The position numbers and the translations under genes were made by a program. The notes beneath the pieces are model-generated. The model was not told the origin of the DNA, made no database searches, and was given only the letters and a program-made list of their open reading frames with translations. A DNA stretch of 64,000 bases from CAYYJR01 sp964472305 (lineage in GTDB: Bacteria; Armatimonadota; Hebobacteria; CAIYQO01): contig CAYYJR010000022.1 of the NCBI GenBank assembly GCA_964472305.1, positions 1-64,000 of the forward strand, in the 5' to 3' direction. Below are positions 1-8,232 of this stretch, in pieces; position 1 is the first letter of the stretch; each line of letters starts with the position of its first letter.

Positions 1-280
1 GTCGGGAGGAAAACTCCTTCTACCCAACGAAAAATAGTTTCCGGTCAAGTCTAATACATTTATTCACTGATCTACCCGTAGCCTCACCGGCCACTCAGGA
101 CAACTACCGGTAGCCCTTTTGATACCAGCGGGGCAGGGAAAGGGTGGAGAGACGACCACCCTGTTGAGCGATTTCACATCGATCTCGCGGATCACGAACC
201 AGCGAGTGCGCCATGCGGCACTTCATGTCCGCGTGGCGCACCCGGGTGGGCGGGAGGTGGGTTACCCGCCCCACTACTCA
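1..280. other. Non-coding left edge
   Basis: I see no convincing gene here. It contains two hairpin-forming sequences near its right end. One, at 206-241, has 13-bp arms with one mismatch. The other, at 245-274, lies just beyond the stop of the small heat-shock gene. The stretch may hold the 3' end of a transcription unit that begins outside the window. Confidence 0.5.
245..274 (-). terminator. Hairpin downstream of the small heat-shock gene
   Basis: A GC-rich inverted repeat (arms GTGGGCGGG and CCCGCCCCAC, one bulged base) sits 7 bases past the stop codon of the Hsp20 gene. No clear T-tract follows, so it is a possible rather than proven terminator. Confidence 0.35.
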
Positions 281-733
281 TTACTCCACGTTCACCTTCA
301 CCGGCTGCCGCGCGCGGGCCTGGTCGGATTTCGGCAGTGTCACCTCCAGGATACCGTCGTGATAACGCGCCGTCACCCCTGCCGGCTTCACTTCCACCGG
401 CATGGGGATGATGCGTTGGAACGCGCCAAAGCGACGCTCCTGGCGGATATAGTTACCCTGCGTCTCTTCCGCTTCTTTTTTCATCTCAGCGCGTATCAGC
501 AGCGCTTCCGGCATGGCTTCGACCTTGATGTTGTCCTTGTCGATGCCGGGCATATCGACTCTGACCAGAATGTCGTTTTCACGATCGAGTACGTCGACGG
601 TCGGAATACGCACCATCTCCGTCGGCGCGCGTTCCTCGGCGGTCTCGCCGAAAAAGTCTTCCAGCAACCGATTCATTTCGGAGCGCAACCGGCGCATGCC
701 GGCCAACGGCTCCCATTGAATCAACGGACCCAT
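281..733 (-). CDS. Small heat-shock protein, Hsp20/alpha-crystallin family
   Basis: This 150-residue protein is a cytoplasmic ATP-independent holdase that binds unfolding proteins under stress. The alpha-crystallin domain covers roughly residues 43-140 and carries the family's closing motif GILEVTLPK near its end, followed by a short C-terminal tail. The start was set at the ATG at 733 because GGAGG lies 7 bases upstream; a longer open frame reaches 769 but lacks a ribosome site. A perfect TATAAT lies about 42 bases before the start codon. No CIRCE or sigma-32 motif was seen. It is divergent from ybaB. The family call is secure; the inducing signal is unknown. Confidence 0.93.
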   Translation of the reverse strand: MGPLIQWEPLAGMRRLRSEMNRLLEDFFGETAEERAPTEMVRIPTVDVLDRENDILVRVDMPGIDKDNIKVEAMPEALLIRAEMKKEAEETQGNYIRQERRFGAFQRIIPMPVEVKPAGVTARYHDGILEVTLPKSDQARARQPVKVNVE

Positions 734-774
734 GGTGTAACCTCCTCGGGGTTGCGGCGTTTCACGCATCAGAA

Positions 775-780
775 ATTATA
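775..780 (-). promoter_or_regulatory. Minus-strand -10 box for the hsp20 gene
   Basis: A perfect TATAAT reads on the minus strand, with an expected transcription start near 768 and a leader of about 35 bases. No good -35 hexamer is visible 16-18 bases upstream, so the promoter may need an activator or an alternative sigma factor. Confidence 0.45.
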
Positions 781-973
781 GGGTGTCCCGGCGGGATCGA
801 GACCCTGCCGTTGTGACATGACTGTAGCGTTTTCGGTACAGCCGCGAGCGGGCGTCACCTATTGCGCGCGCGCACGATTTCCCGTATGCTTCAGGCAAGA
901 TGTCATGCCGTCGCGCCCATGGCGGACGAACGCGGGGTGCGGCAGGCGTGACACAGACGCGGAGGTAGCAGCG

Positions 974-1327
974 ATGGGATTTGGCGGCATGTCCGGGGGC
1001 AACCTGGGCAAGATGCTGATGAAGCAGATGGAAGAGATGCAGCGGAAGATGGAGCGCGTCCAGAGCGAACTGGCCCAGGAGCGCATCGAAGCCGGAGCCG
1101 GCGGCGGCATGGTAACCGCGGTGGCCAGCGGATTGGGTGCGTTGTTGGAAGTACACATCAAACCAGAAGTGGTGGATCCCGATGACGTGGAGATGCTGCA
1201 GGACCTGGTCACCGCAGCGGTGAACGAAGCGTTAACACGCGCACAATCGCGCCGTGAGGAGCGCATGGGTGAAGTGACCGGCGGCATGAACGTGCCCGGA
1301 TTGGGGAAATTGCCGGGGATGTTCTAA
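974..1327 (+). CDS. ybaB: YbaB/EbfC family nucleoid-associated protein
   Basis: This 117-residue protein belongs to the YbaB/EbfC family, small dimeric proteins that bind DNA and are often encoded beside recR/dnaX. Neither partner is here. The N-terminus is glycine- and methionine-rich (FGGMSGGNLGKMLMKQ), followed by a basic coiled-coil helix and the conserved beta sheet. The tail is Gly/Met-rich (GLGKLPGMF), as is typical. The start at 974 is supported by GGAGG at 961-965. It opens a plus-strand run of six genes with gaps of 10-43 bases or small overlaps, which looks like one operon through mlaD. Confidence 0.88.
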   Translation: MGFGGMSGGNLGKMLMKQMEEMQRKMERVQSELAQERIEAGAGGGMVTAVASGLGALLEVHIKPEVVDPDDVEMLQDLVTAAVNEALTRAQSRREERMGEVTGGMNVPGLGKLPGMF

Positions 1328-1360
1328 TCGTCCGGTCGCGGCACAGAAAGGATTCCCGCC

Positions 1361-2611
1361 GTGTCGTTGCCCCGCCTGCACATCATTCGACAGCGGTTTC
1401 CCACCGAACGGCTGGCAAATCCGGCGCAAACGCTGGCGGAACAACTGGCGGCGTCCGCGCCGAGGGTGCCGTGCGGAGCGCGCGTGGCGGTGGCGGTGGG
1501 CAGCCGCGGCATTACCCATCTGGCGCCGCTGGTCGCCGTGGTGATCCGCTGGGTGCGCGCGCAGGGCGGCGTGCCCTTCATCGTGCCGGCCATGGGCAGC
1601 CATGGCGGGGCTACCGCCGCGGGACAGCGGGCGGTGCTTGCCGGCTACGGCGTGACGGAAGATGCCATGGATGCCCCCATCCGCGCCACCATGGAGGTGG
1701 TGGAACTGCCGCGCGGCGACGCCGAAACGCCGGTCTATTGCGACCGCTATGCGGCAGAGGCTGACGCCGTCATCCTGCTCAACCGCATCAAGCCGCACAC
1801 TTCCTTTCACGGACCGTATGAGAGCGGGCTGCTGAAGATGGCCGCCATCGGGCTGGGCAAACAACGACAGGCGGAAGCGATTCACGCGCTGGGCGTGCGC
1901 GGTCTGCGCGAGGTGATGCCTCAGGTGGGTCGCCAGGTGCTCGCGCATGCGAAGGTGCTGCTGGGTATCGCCATCGTGGAGAATGCCCGCGACGAGACGC
2001 TGCGGGTGGAGCCCATTCCCGCCGCGCGCATCGCCGACCGCGAGCCGGAGCTGCTGCGCCTGGCATATCGCCAATTGCCGCAATTGCCGGTGGATGCGCT
2101 GGATCTGCTCATCGTTGACGAGGTGGGCAAGAACATCAGCGGGCTGGGGATGGATACCAACATCATCGGACGGCTGAAGATTGCCGGTCAACCCGAGCCG
2201 GAGCGCCCGCGCATTCGCTGCATCCTCATCCGCGATCTCACCGCCGACTCGCACGGCAATGCCTGCGGCATGGGATTGGCGGATATCATGACCCGACGCG
2301 TGTATGATAAAATTGATCTGCGCGCCACCTACGCCAACGTGCTCACCACCGGCTTTCTGGAGCGCGGCAAGATGCCGCTGATCGCGGATACCGACCGGCA
2401 AGCGGTGGAGATGGCGCTGCGGGCGCTGCAGGTGCCGGACGGCGCGGAGGCGCGCATCGCGCGTATCCGCAACACCCTGCAATTGGACGTGCTGCAGGTG
2501 TCGGCACCGGTGCTGAGCGAGGTGACCGTCCGCGAAGACATCACCGTGGTCGGTCCGGCGGACACCCGGTTCGATGCGGCGGAGGCGCTGTGCCCGTTCG
2601 CGCCCGTGTAA
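1361..2611 (+). CDS. LarA-like (DUF2088) nickel-pincer isomerase family protein
   Basis: This 416-residue protein resembles the LarA/DUF2088 family, in which a nickel-pincer nucleotide supports racemisation or epimerisation of 2-hydroxyacids. Visible features are an N-terminal Rossmann-like half with a GSHGG motif (residues 79-83) and a conserved NRIKPHTSFHG stretch (141-151) followed by LLKMAAIGLGK, with His and Lys residues in the region where LarA holds its cofactor. A LarE homologue at 12736-13560 supports cofactor supply, but larB and larC are absent. The substrate cannot be told. The start is GTG with AAAGGA upstream. It lies 33 bases after ybaB and 30 before plsC. Confidence 0.65.
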   Translation: MSLPRLHIIRQRFPTERLANPAQTLAEQLAASAPRVPCGARVAVAVGSRGITHLAPLVAVVIRWVRAQGGVPFIVPAMGSHGGATAAGQRAVLAGYGVTEDAMDAPIRATMEVVELPRGDAETPVYCDRYAAEADAVILLNRIKPHTSFHGPYESGLLKMAAIGLGKQRQAEAIHALGVRGLREVMPQVGRQVLAHAKVLLGIAIVENARDETLRVEPIPAARIADREPELLRLAYRQLPQLPVDALDLLIVDEVGKNISGLGMDTNIIGRLKIAGQPEPERPRIRCILIRDLTADSHGNACGMGLADIMTRRVYDKIDLRATYANVLTTGFLERGKMPLIADTDRQAVEMALRALQVPDGAEARIARIRNTLQLDVLQVSAPVLSEVTVREDITVVGPADTRFDAAEALCPFAPV

Positions 2612-2641
2612 TGTCGCCGTGAAAGGAGGGAGATCGCTCGT

Positions 2642-3310
2642 ATGCTCTATGTCATCGGCCGGACCATCTGTCATATCCTCTTTCTGCTGTTCGGACGCAT
2701 GCGCACCGTCGGACGCGACAACGTGCCGCGCACGGGCGGCGTGCTGCTAGCCGCGAATCACACCAGTTACGTCGATCCCCCCCTCGTAGGCGCCGCCGCG
2801 CCGCGCGCGGTCTGGTTTATGGGAAAATCGGAGTTGTTCACCCTTCCGGTACTTGGCCGGCTCCTTCCTTATCTCAATTCCTTTCCGGTCAAGCGCGAAA
2901 GCGCCGACCGCCAGGCGTTGCGCCGTGCGCACGAGTTGCTGACCGCCGGCGAGGCGGTGACGATCTTCATCGAAGGGGGGCGCAGTCCGGACGGCAGGTT
3001 GATGCCCCCGGTGATGGGACCGGCGATGATCGCGCTGCGCGCCGGAGTGCCTATTGTGCCGGTGGCGCTGATCAACACCGATCACTTATTGCCGCGACAC
3101 AGCATGCGGCTGCGCTTCTCCCACGTGAAGATCGTCTTCGGCGAGCCGCTCAGTTTCCCGCAATTTGCCGGACGGGCGGGGGACCGTGCCGCGTTGCAGG
3201 AAGTGAGCGCCACGGTGATGCGGCACATTGTCGCTCTGCTGCGTGAACACGGCGCCGGCGACCGTGTGCCGGAAGGCTATTTGGAGGAAGGACTCACCGC
3301 CCATGGATGA
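2642..3310 (+). CDS. plsC: 1-acyl-sn-glycerol-3-phosphate acyltransferase
   Basis: This 222-residue membrane-associated enzyme is predicted to acylate lysophosphatidic acid to phosphatidic acid in phospholipid synthesis. It has the PlsC blocks: NHTSYVD (catalytic HxxxxD), the EGGRS block (FIEGGRSPDG) and GVPIVPVAL. The length fits the short bacterial form, with one N-terminal hydrophobic segment. A strong Shine-Dalgarno sequence (AAAGGAGGGAGA) precedes the ATG. Its last 8 bases overlap the start of the next gene, which implies translational coupling. The link to the downstream mla genes is consistent with a role in envelope lipid supply. Confidence 0.9.
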   Translation: MLYVIGRTICHILFLLFGRMRTVGRDNVPRTGGVLLAANHTSYVDPPLVGAAAPRAVWFMGKSELFTLPVLGRLLPYLNSFPVKRESADRQALRRAHELLTAGEAVTIFIEGGRSPDGRLMPPVMGPAMIALRAGVPIVPVALINTDHLLPRHSMRLRFSHVKIVFGEPLSFPQFAGRAGDRAALQEVSATVMRHIVALLREHGAGDRVPEGYLEEGLTAHG

Positions 3311-4223
3311 TGCTTCGGTCGCGCCTGCCTCGCGAGCACCGGAAGCGACGGAGGAACTGCTGTCGCCGGATTTCATCGCCCGGCTCGAACAGCTCTCGCT
3401 GGTCGTGTCGCGCGCCTTCGCCGGACGCATGCACGGCGAGCGCCGCAGCACGCGCCGCGGCTTTTCGGTAGAGTTCGCCGATTTTCGCAACTACGCGCAC
3501 GGCGATGATCTGCGCTATGTAGACTGGAACGTTTACGCGCGCCTGGAAAAGTTGTTCCTCAAATTATTCGTGGATGAGGAGGATCTGCACGTCCACCTGC
3601 TGATCGACACCAGCCGCTCGATGGGATTCGGGACCCCCGGCAAGCTGCTGGTCGCCCAGCGGGTGTGCGCCGCACTGGGCTACATCGCGTTAAGCGGGTT
3701 CGACCGTATCTCCGTCACCGCCATCACCGACCGCCTGGGGCCGCGCCTGCGCGGCCTGCGCGGGAAAGGCAACGCTTTTACCCTGTTTTCCTGGCTGCGC
3801 GGATTGCGCGCCGACGGCCCCAGCGATTTCGCCCGCGTACTGGCGGAATATGCCCTGCTGGCGCGCCAGCCCGGCCTGGTTATCATCATCTCCGATTTCT
3901 TCGCCGCCGGGATTGAAGAAGGATTGCGCGCGCTGGTCGGCCGCAAATTCCAACCCACGCTGTTGCGTGTGCTCGCGCCGGAAGAGATGCATCCATCCGT
4001 CACCGGTGATCTGCGGCTGGTGGATTCCGAGACGGGGCAAGCGCGTGAGATCACCATTACCACCGGCGTGCTGGCGCGTTATCGCCAGCGGATGCGCGAA
4101 CACCGCGAGATGCTGGAAGGGATTTGCACGCGTTTCGGCGTAAATTATCTGGAGACGACCACCAACGAACCATTCGAGCAATTGGTGCTGCGCTATCTGA
4201 AAGCACGCCGCGTCGTGCAATAA
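3303..4223 (+). CDS. DUF58 domain protein (vWA-like)
   Basis: This 306-residue protein carries the DUF58 core RRGFSVEFADFRNYAHGDD, followed by DLRYVDWNVYARLEKLFLK. A von Willebrand A-like fold follows, with a MIDAS-type DTSRS motif. DUF58 proteins are commonly encoded beside MoxR ATPases, but none is adjacent here. The start ATG at 3303 lies inside the end of plsC, with GAAGGA upstream, so translation is likely coupled. The molecular role is unknown; its position between plsC and mlaF may only reflect operon packing. Confidence 0.85.
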   Translation: MDDASVAPASRAPEATEELLSPDFIARLEQLSLVVSRAFAGRMHGERRSTRRGFSVEFADFRNYAHGDDLRYVDWNVYARLEKLFLKLFVDEEDLHVHLLIDTSRSMGFGTPGKLLVAQRVCAALGYIALSGFDRISVTAITDRLGPRLRGLRGKGNAFTLFSWLRGLRADGPSDFARVLAEYALLARQPGLVIIISDFFAAGIEEGLRALVGRKFQPTLLRVLAPEEMHPSVTGDLRLVDSETGQAREITITTGVLARYRQRMREHREMLEGICTRFGVNYLETTTNEPFEQLVLRYLKARRVVQ

Positions 4224-4233
4224 GGACCGGGGT

Positions 4234-4998
4234 ATGTCGCAAAGCGAACCGGTATTACAGTTGAAGCAACTGACTTATCACGTGGGGGGACGCACGATTC
4301 TCGACCACGTGGATCTCGATATCTACGCAGGCGAGGTTTTCGCGATCCTGGGGTTGTCCGGCGGCGGCAAGACAACACTGTTGCGGCTGATCACCGGATT
4401 GATTCGTCCCGATGCAGGCGCCATCCTGGTCTTTGGCGAAGATATCACCCGGATGACCGAGCGCGAACTGAACCGGGTGCGCGCGGCCATCGGACTGGTA
4501 TTTCAGTTCGGCGCGCTGTTCGACTCACAAACGGTCGGTGACAATGTCGGTTTTCGCCTGTACGAGCAGACGAATCGACTATCGGCGGATATTCGCAAGG
4601 TGATCGATGCAAAGCTGCGCCTGGTGGGCATGGCCGGATTCGAAAACCATTATCCCGCCGAGTTGTCGGGCGGCATGCAGAAGCGGGTGGGCGTCGCGCG
4701 CGCGCTGGTGGGCGACCCGCGCATCCTGCTCTATGACGAGCCGACCAGCGGATTGGACCCGATCATCGCCGCCACCATCGACGAATTGATCGTGAAACTG
4801 CGCAACGAACTGGGGGTGACCGAGGTGATCGTCTCGCACGATGTGCACTCGGTGTTGCGCATGGCCGATCGCATGGGACTGCTCTATGAAGGGCGTTTGC
4901 GGCTGGTGGGCACCCCGGCGGAATTTCAGGCCAGCACCGATCCGGTGGTGAAACAATTTTTAGAAGGGAAGACTGAAGGACCGATCCAGGTGGTATGA
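4234..4998 (+). CDS. mlaF: MlaF-like ABC transporter ATP-binding protein
   Basis: This 254-residue ATPase should drive an Mla-type phospholipid transporter at the inner membrane. It has Walker A (GLSGGGKTT), signature LSGGMQKR, Walker B ILLYDEPTSGLDP and the H-loop VSHD. The MQKRVGVARAL wording and FQFGALFDS Q-loop are typical of MlaF/Ttg2A rather than of sugar importers. It lies 10 bases after the DUF58 gene and 43 before mlaD. The expected permease gene mlaE is not in this operon or elsewhere in the window, so the complex must borrow a permease encoded elsewhere. Confidence 0.9.
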   Translation: MSQSEPVLQLKQLTYHVGGRTILDHVDLDIYAGEVFAILGLSGGGKTTLLRLITGLIRPDAGAILVFGEDITRMTERELNRVRAAIGLVFQFGALFDSQTVGDNVGFRLYEQTNRLSADIRKVIDAKLRLVGMAGFENHYPAELSGGMQKRVGVARALVGDPRILLYDEPTSGLDPIIAATIDELIVKLRNELGVTEVIVSHDVHSVLRMADRMGLLYEGRLRLVGTPAEFQASTDPVVKQFLEGKTEGPIQVV

Positions 4999-5041
4999 TA
5001 CACGTATGGGTATGCCGCTTCCCCGCTGAACCGGAATTATT

Positions 5042-6820
5042 ATGCAGACATCTAATGAAATTCGCGTCGGTATCATGTTTCTGACCGGGCTTATCCTGCT
5101 GGTGCTGGTGATTCTCACCATTACCCGTTGGGGCGAAACCCGCAAGACCTATACCTTCACCATTCGCTATCCGCAAGCGCAGGGTTTGCTGGTGGGTGCG
5201 TCCGTGCGCGTGTCCGGCGTCGAGATGGGCCGCGTGAAAGAGATCAACCTGGACCGCAACACCAACCAGCCCCTGGTGACCGTGCAGGTGTATCGCTCGC
5301 TGGTGTTGCACCGGAACGATACTTTCTCCATCGGCATGGACGGCCTGGTCGGCGCGCGCTTTGTCGATATCTATCCCAATCCGCAACGGGAGGGCAAAGT
5401 GGTCACCCCGGGCAGCCGTGTCGAAGGCTCGGTCCGCGCGGATATGGAGACCATCATTGCCAATGCCAATGTGCTGGTCGGCAAATTGAACACAACCGCC
5501 GACTCGTTAAATTCGCTGGTGGGCGACCCGGAGAACCAGCGCAATCTGCGCCAAACGATGGCGAACCTGAACCGAGCGAGCACTTCCGCTGCCCAATTCA
5601 CCACGGCATTGAACAGCGTGCTGGCGCGGAATCAACAATCGTTCGACCTGGTTGTCGCCGACCTGGGGAAATCCGCCTCCTCCGCGTCGGCATTCACCGC
5701 CACGCTGAATGCCATGCTTGAGCGCAATCAGCGCCAGGTGGACGAAACGATCGCCGGCATCCGGTCTTCCTCCGTCTCGGCGGCGGAATTCACCGCCACG
5801 TTGAACGACGTGTTGCAGCGCAACCAGCAGGCAATGGACCTGATCATCGGCAATCTGGGGAAAACCTCGTCATCCGCCGCCGAATTCAGCGCCGCGATGA
5901 ACACCTCGCTGCAGCGCAACCAGCAGGCCATCGACCTGATCGTCGCCAACATGCAGTCGGTCACCACCGATTTGCGTAAGCTGAGCGAGACCATCACCCC
6001 CCGCTTGTCGAATACGAAAATGCTCGACAATCTGGAAACGGCGACACAGCGCGTCGCCACCATCACCGAGCGACTGCAGAACATCGCCGACGCGGTAAGC
6101 ACGCTGCTGAACGATAAAGAGCTGTCCACCAGCATCCGCGCGTCGGTGGGGAACCTGAAGAAGGCCAGCGGCGATTTGGCCGAGATGATGGAGGAAGCCC
6201 GCCTGGCAGCCGCGCCCTTCCCGGAGATGACGCAAAATCTGCGCGATGCGACACAGGACCTGCACCAGATCACCCAGCCGTTTAAGGAAGTGGCGCCGGA
6301 AACCGCACAGAACCTGCTGCGCATCTCGCGCAGTTTGCGCACCACCAGCGATACGGTCAGCGACGCCACCCATCAGATCATTAATCTGGGCAACGTGCTG
6401 CGCTCGATCTCTTTCGAGACCCAGGCGCGCATGATGGCCCTCACCGGCTCCGACCGCAACTCCCGCTCCGACTTCAACCTGGATATCACCGGGGGCGATA
6501 ATTACTTTCGCATCGGTCTGACTGATGTCGGCGGTGCCAACCGCATTAACGCGCAGTCCGGCAACCGGCTCGGTGACCTGGGATTGTTCCGGTATGGGCT
6601 GGTGCAGTCGCGCTTCGGCGTGGGGCTCGATCTGCGCGAGCGTGCGCGCTGGGGATTCTCCGCCGAAATCTTCGATCCCGACAGCCCCCGCGCCAACGCC
6701 CTGTTCGATTTTCACATGCCGCCCATGGGTAACGATTGGTGGCTCTCCGCCGGCTGGTATGACCTGTTGAAGCGCGACCAGACGTCGTTCGGATTGGGAC
6801 TGCAGTATCGACCGAAGTAA
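5042..6820 (+). CDS. mlaD: MlaD/MCE-domain lipid transport protein with C-terminal beta-rich domain
   Basis: This 592-residue protein has one N-terminal transmembrane helix (residues about 10-28), an MCE/MlaD domain (about 37-125), then a long helical region. That region includes four tandem 32-residue repeats starting at residues 182, 214, 246 and 278. The last 130 residues change character: short alternating strands rich in Gly and aromatics, ending FGLGLQYRPK, as in outer-membrane beta barrels. E. coli MlaD is about 180 residues and lacks the last two parts. The layout recalls the trans-envelope MlaD described in the diderm Firmicute Veillonella. I infer a tether or bridge carrying lipid between the membranes. 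Confidence 0.87.
   Translation: MQTSNEIRVGIMFLTGLILLVLVILTITRWGETRKTYTFTIRYPQAQGLLVGASVRVSGVEMGRVKEINLDRNTNQPLVTVQVYRSLVLHRNDTFSIGMDGLVGARFVDIYPNPQREGKVVTPGSRVEGSVRADMETIIANANVLVGKLNTTADSLNSLVGDPENQRNLRQTMANLNRASTSAAQFTTALNSVLARNQQSFDLVVADLGKSASSASAFTATLNAMLERNQRQVDETIAGIRSSSVSAAEFTATLNDVLQRNQQAMDLIIGNLGKTSSSAAEFSAAMNTSLQRNQQAIDLIVANMQSVTTDLRKLSETITPRLSNTKMLDNLETATQRVATITERLQNIADAVSTLLNDKELSTSIRASVGNLKKASGDLAEMMEEARLAAAPFPEMTQNLRDATQDLHQITQPFKEVAPETAQNLLRISRSLRTTSDTVSDATHQIINLGNVLRSISFETQARMMALTGSDRNSRSDFNLDITGGDNYFRIGLTDVGGANRINAQSGNRLGDLGLFRYGLVQSRFGVGLDLRERARWGFSAEIFDPDSPRANALFDFHMPPMGNDWWLSAGWYDLLKRDQTSFGLGLQYRPK
5585..5968 (+). repeat. Four tandem 96-bp (32-residue) repeats inside mlaD
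   Basis: The encoded units begin SAAQF, SASAF, SAAEF and SAAEF. Each contains a conserved RNQ turn followed by a hydrophobic helix such as DLIIGNLGK. The period is exactly 32 residues. The DNA copies have diverged, so this is an old protein-level duplication in the helical needle region rather than a recent slippage event. Confidence 0.8.
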
Positions 6821-6859
6821 GCGGCCGTGTGCCGGGGTGCGACCAGCCGCCGCTCCCGC

Positions 6860-7504
6860 TCAATCCGTGCGTGCCGGCGTCCACAACTGCCGCGCGATGA
6901 AGACGATACCCAGCACCGCGACACCGAAGCCGCAGACGGCAATCAGCCCCAGGTGCATGGCCGGACTGAGAAAGGTTCCGCCCAGCGCCGTCAGCGTGGA
7001 TACCGCCATATACCAGAGGAAATCGGCCAGCGTATGCCCGAGGAAGAAAACGGACCAGGCGCGCGCACCGAAACGGGCAGTCTGGCTGGCGATGAGGCCG
7101 ATGCCCACTGTCGCCCACCACAGCTCCCAATACGGGTTGGCAACCGACATCAGCGCGCCTTGCCCCACCAGCATGCCGATGGACATTGCTGGCGCGCGGG
7201 CATCGCGCGTCGCAAGGTGGCCAGAAAACCCGGTCGCGAGCATGCCCCAGGCGAAATAGCATAGCACCAGGCCACCGACCAACCCGATGGCGCGCGTGAC
7301 AACGGGGCGTTGCAACAGGCCACCCAGGCCCAGTCGCAAGGCGCCCAGCAATGCCAGTTCCACCAGCATGTGCCCCACGATAAGCCAGAATCCCGCGCTC
7401 CAGCCGACCAGCAGCGCCTGGTTGAGGGTGAGGGCGAACAGCGGTCCGGGAACGATGGCGCCGAAGAAAGCTGCCAACAGTGACAGCAGGAACACACCGA
7501 GCAT
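6860..7504 (-). CDS. LysE/RhtB family exporter
   Basis: This 214-residue inner-membrane protein has about six hydrophobic segments and the family N-terminal signature (GAIVPGPLFALTLNQAL). It also has the conserved NPYWELWWATVG block in the middle. LysE/RhtB proteins export amino acids or related small molecules; the substrate cannot be read from sequence. Its ATG overlaps the thiE stop codon (ATGA), so the two genes are co-translated. It converges with mlaD, 39 bases away. Confidence 0.85.
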   Translation of the reverse strand: MLGVFLLSLLAAFFGAIVPGPLFALTLNQALLVGWSAGFWLIVGHMLVELALLGALRLGLGGLLQRPVVTRAIGLVGGLVLCYFAWGMLATGFSGHLATRDARAPAMSIGMLVGQGALMSVANPYWELWWATVGIGLIASQTARFGARAWSVFFLGHTLADFLWYMAVSTLTALGGTFLSPAMHLGLIAVCGFGVAVLGIVFIARQLWTPARTD

Positions 7505-8163
7505 CAGGCGCTCCGTGCCGCGCGCACGGCGCGCACCAGTTCGCGGGTGGCCAGCTTCATATTCTTTGCGCGGGTGACGGCGGAGATGACCGCCAATCCG
7601 TCTGCCCCGGCGCGCACCAGCGCCGACGCATGGGCGGCGGTGACGCCGCCGATGGCGACGAGGGGCAACCGCACCGCGGCACGAATCTCCGCGATCCGTT
7701 CCGGGCCCACTGGTGCGCCGGCATCCGCCTTACTGGCCGTGCCGTAGATGCACCCCACGCCCAGATAGCTGGCGCCTTCCGCTTCCGCCTCGATCGCTTC
7801 GTCCACCGTGCCGGCCGAAGCGCCGATAATCGCGGTCGGTCCCAGAATGCGCCGCGCCACGCTGACGGGTAGATCGTCCGGCCCCAGGTGGACGCCGTCG
7901 GCGCGTACGGCCTGCACCACGTCTACCCGGTCGTTGATGATCAGCACCTTCCCCAGTTCGCGCGCCAGCGCCGCCAACTGCTGGGCGTGAAAAAACAATT
8001 CACGCGACGAGACGTCCTTGTGGCGATACTGCACCACCCCCGCCCCGCCGGCAAATGCCGCGGCGGCGATCTCCAGCGGTGAGCGATCGGGCAACAATTC
8101 GGTGATCACATAGACGGACAGGTCGAGTAATGACGTGTTGATATCGAGGGTGCGCTGTACCAC
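7504..8163 (-). CDS. thiE: Thiamine-phosphate synthase
   Basis: This 219-residue TIM-barrel enzyme joins the pyrimidine (HMP-PP) and thiazole moieties to make thiamine phosphate. Family motifs include QYRHKD (pyrophosphate and substrate contacts), LIINDRVDVV, DGVHLGPDDLPV, the GCIYGTASKAD loop and AIGGV near the C-terminus. No TPP riboswitch was recognised upstream, and no other thi gene is nearby. It overlaps the LysE-type gene by 1 base. Confidence 0.92.
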   Translation of the reverse strand: MVQRTLDINTSLLDLSVYVITELLPDRSPLEIAAAAFAGGAGVVQYRHKDVSSRELFFHAQQLAALARELGKVLIINDRVDVVQAVRADGVHLGPDDLPVSVARRILGPTAIIGASAGTVDEAIEAEAEGASYLGVGCIYGTASKADAGAPVGPERIAEIRAAVRLPLVAIGGVTAAHASALVRAGADGLAVISAVTRAKNMKLATRELVRAVRAARSA

Positions 8164-8232
8164 GTCTGTATTTCACCCCGCCGGGGGGTGTTCTGTCAAC
8201 CCCCGTCACCGGCACCCGCGCAGCGCAATCGA

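Noticed and set aside
119..781. Long open frame on the strand opposite the small heat-shock gene
   Set aside because: It is a by-product of high GC content; the encoded chain is His/Arg-rich, has no family features and no ribosome site. Many similar antisense frames elsewhere were dropped for the same reason.
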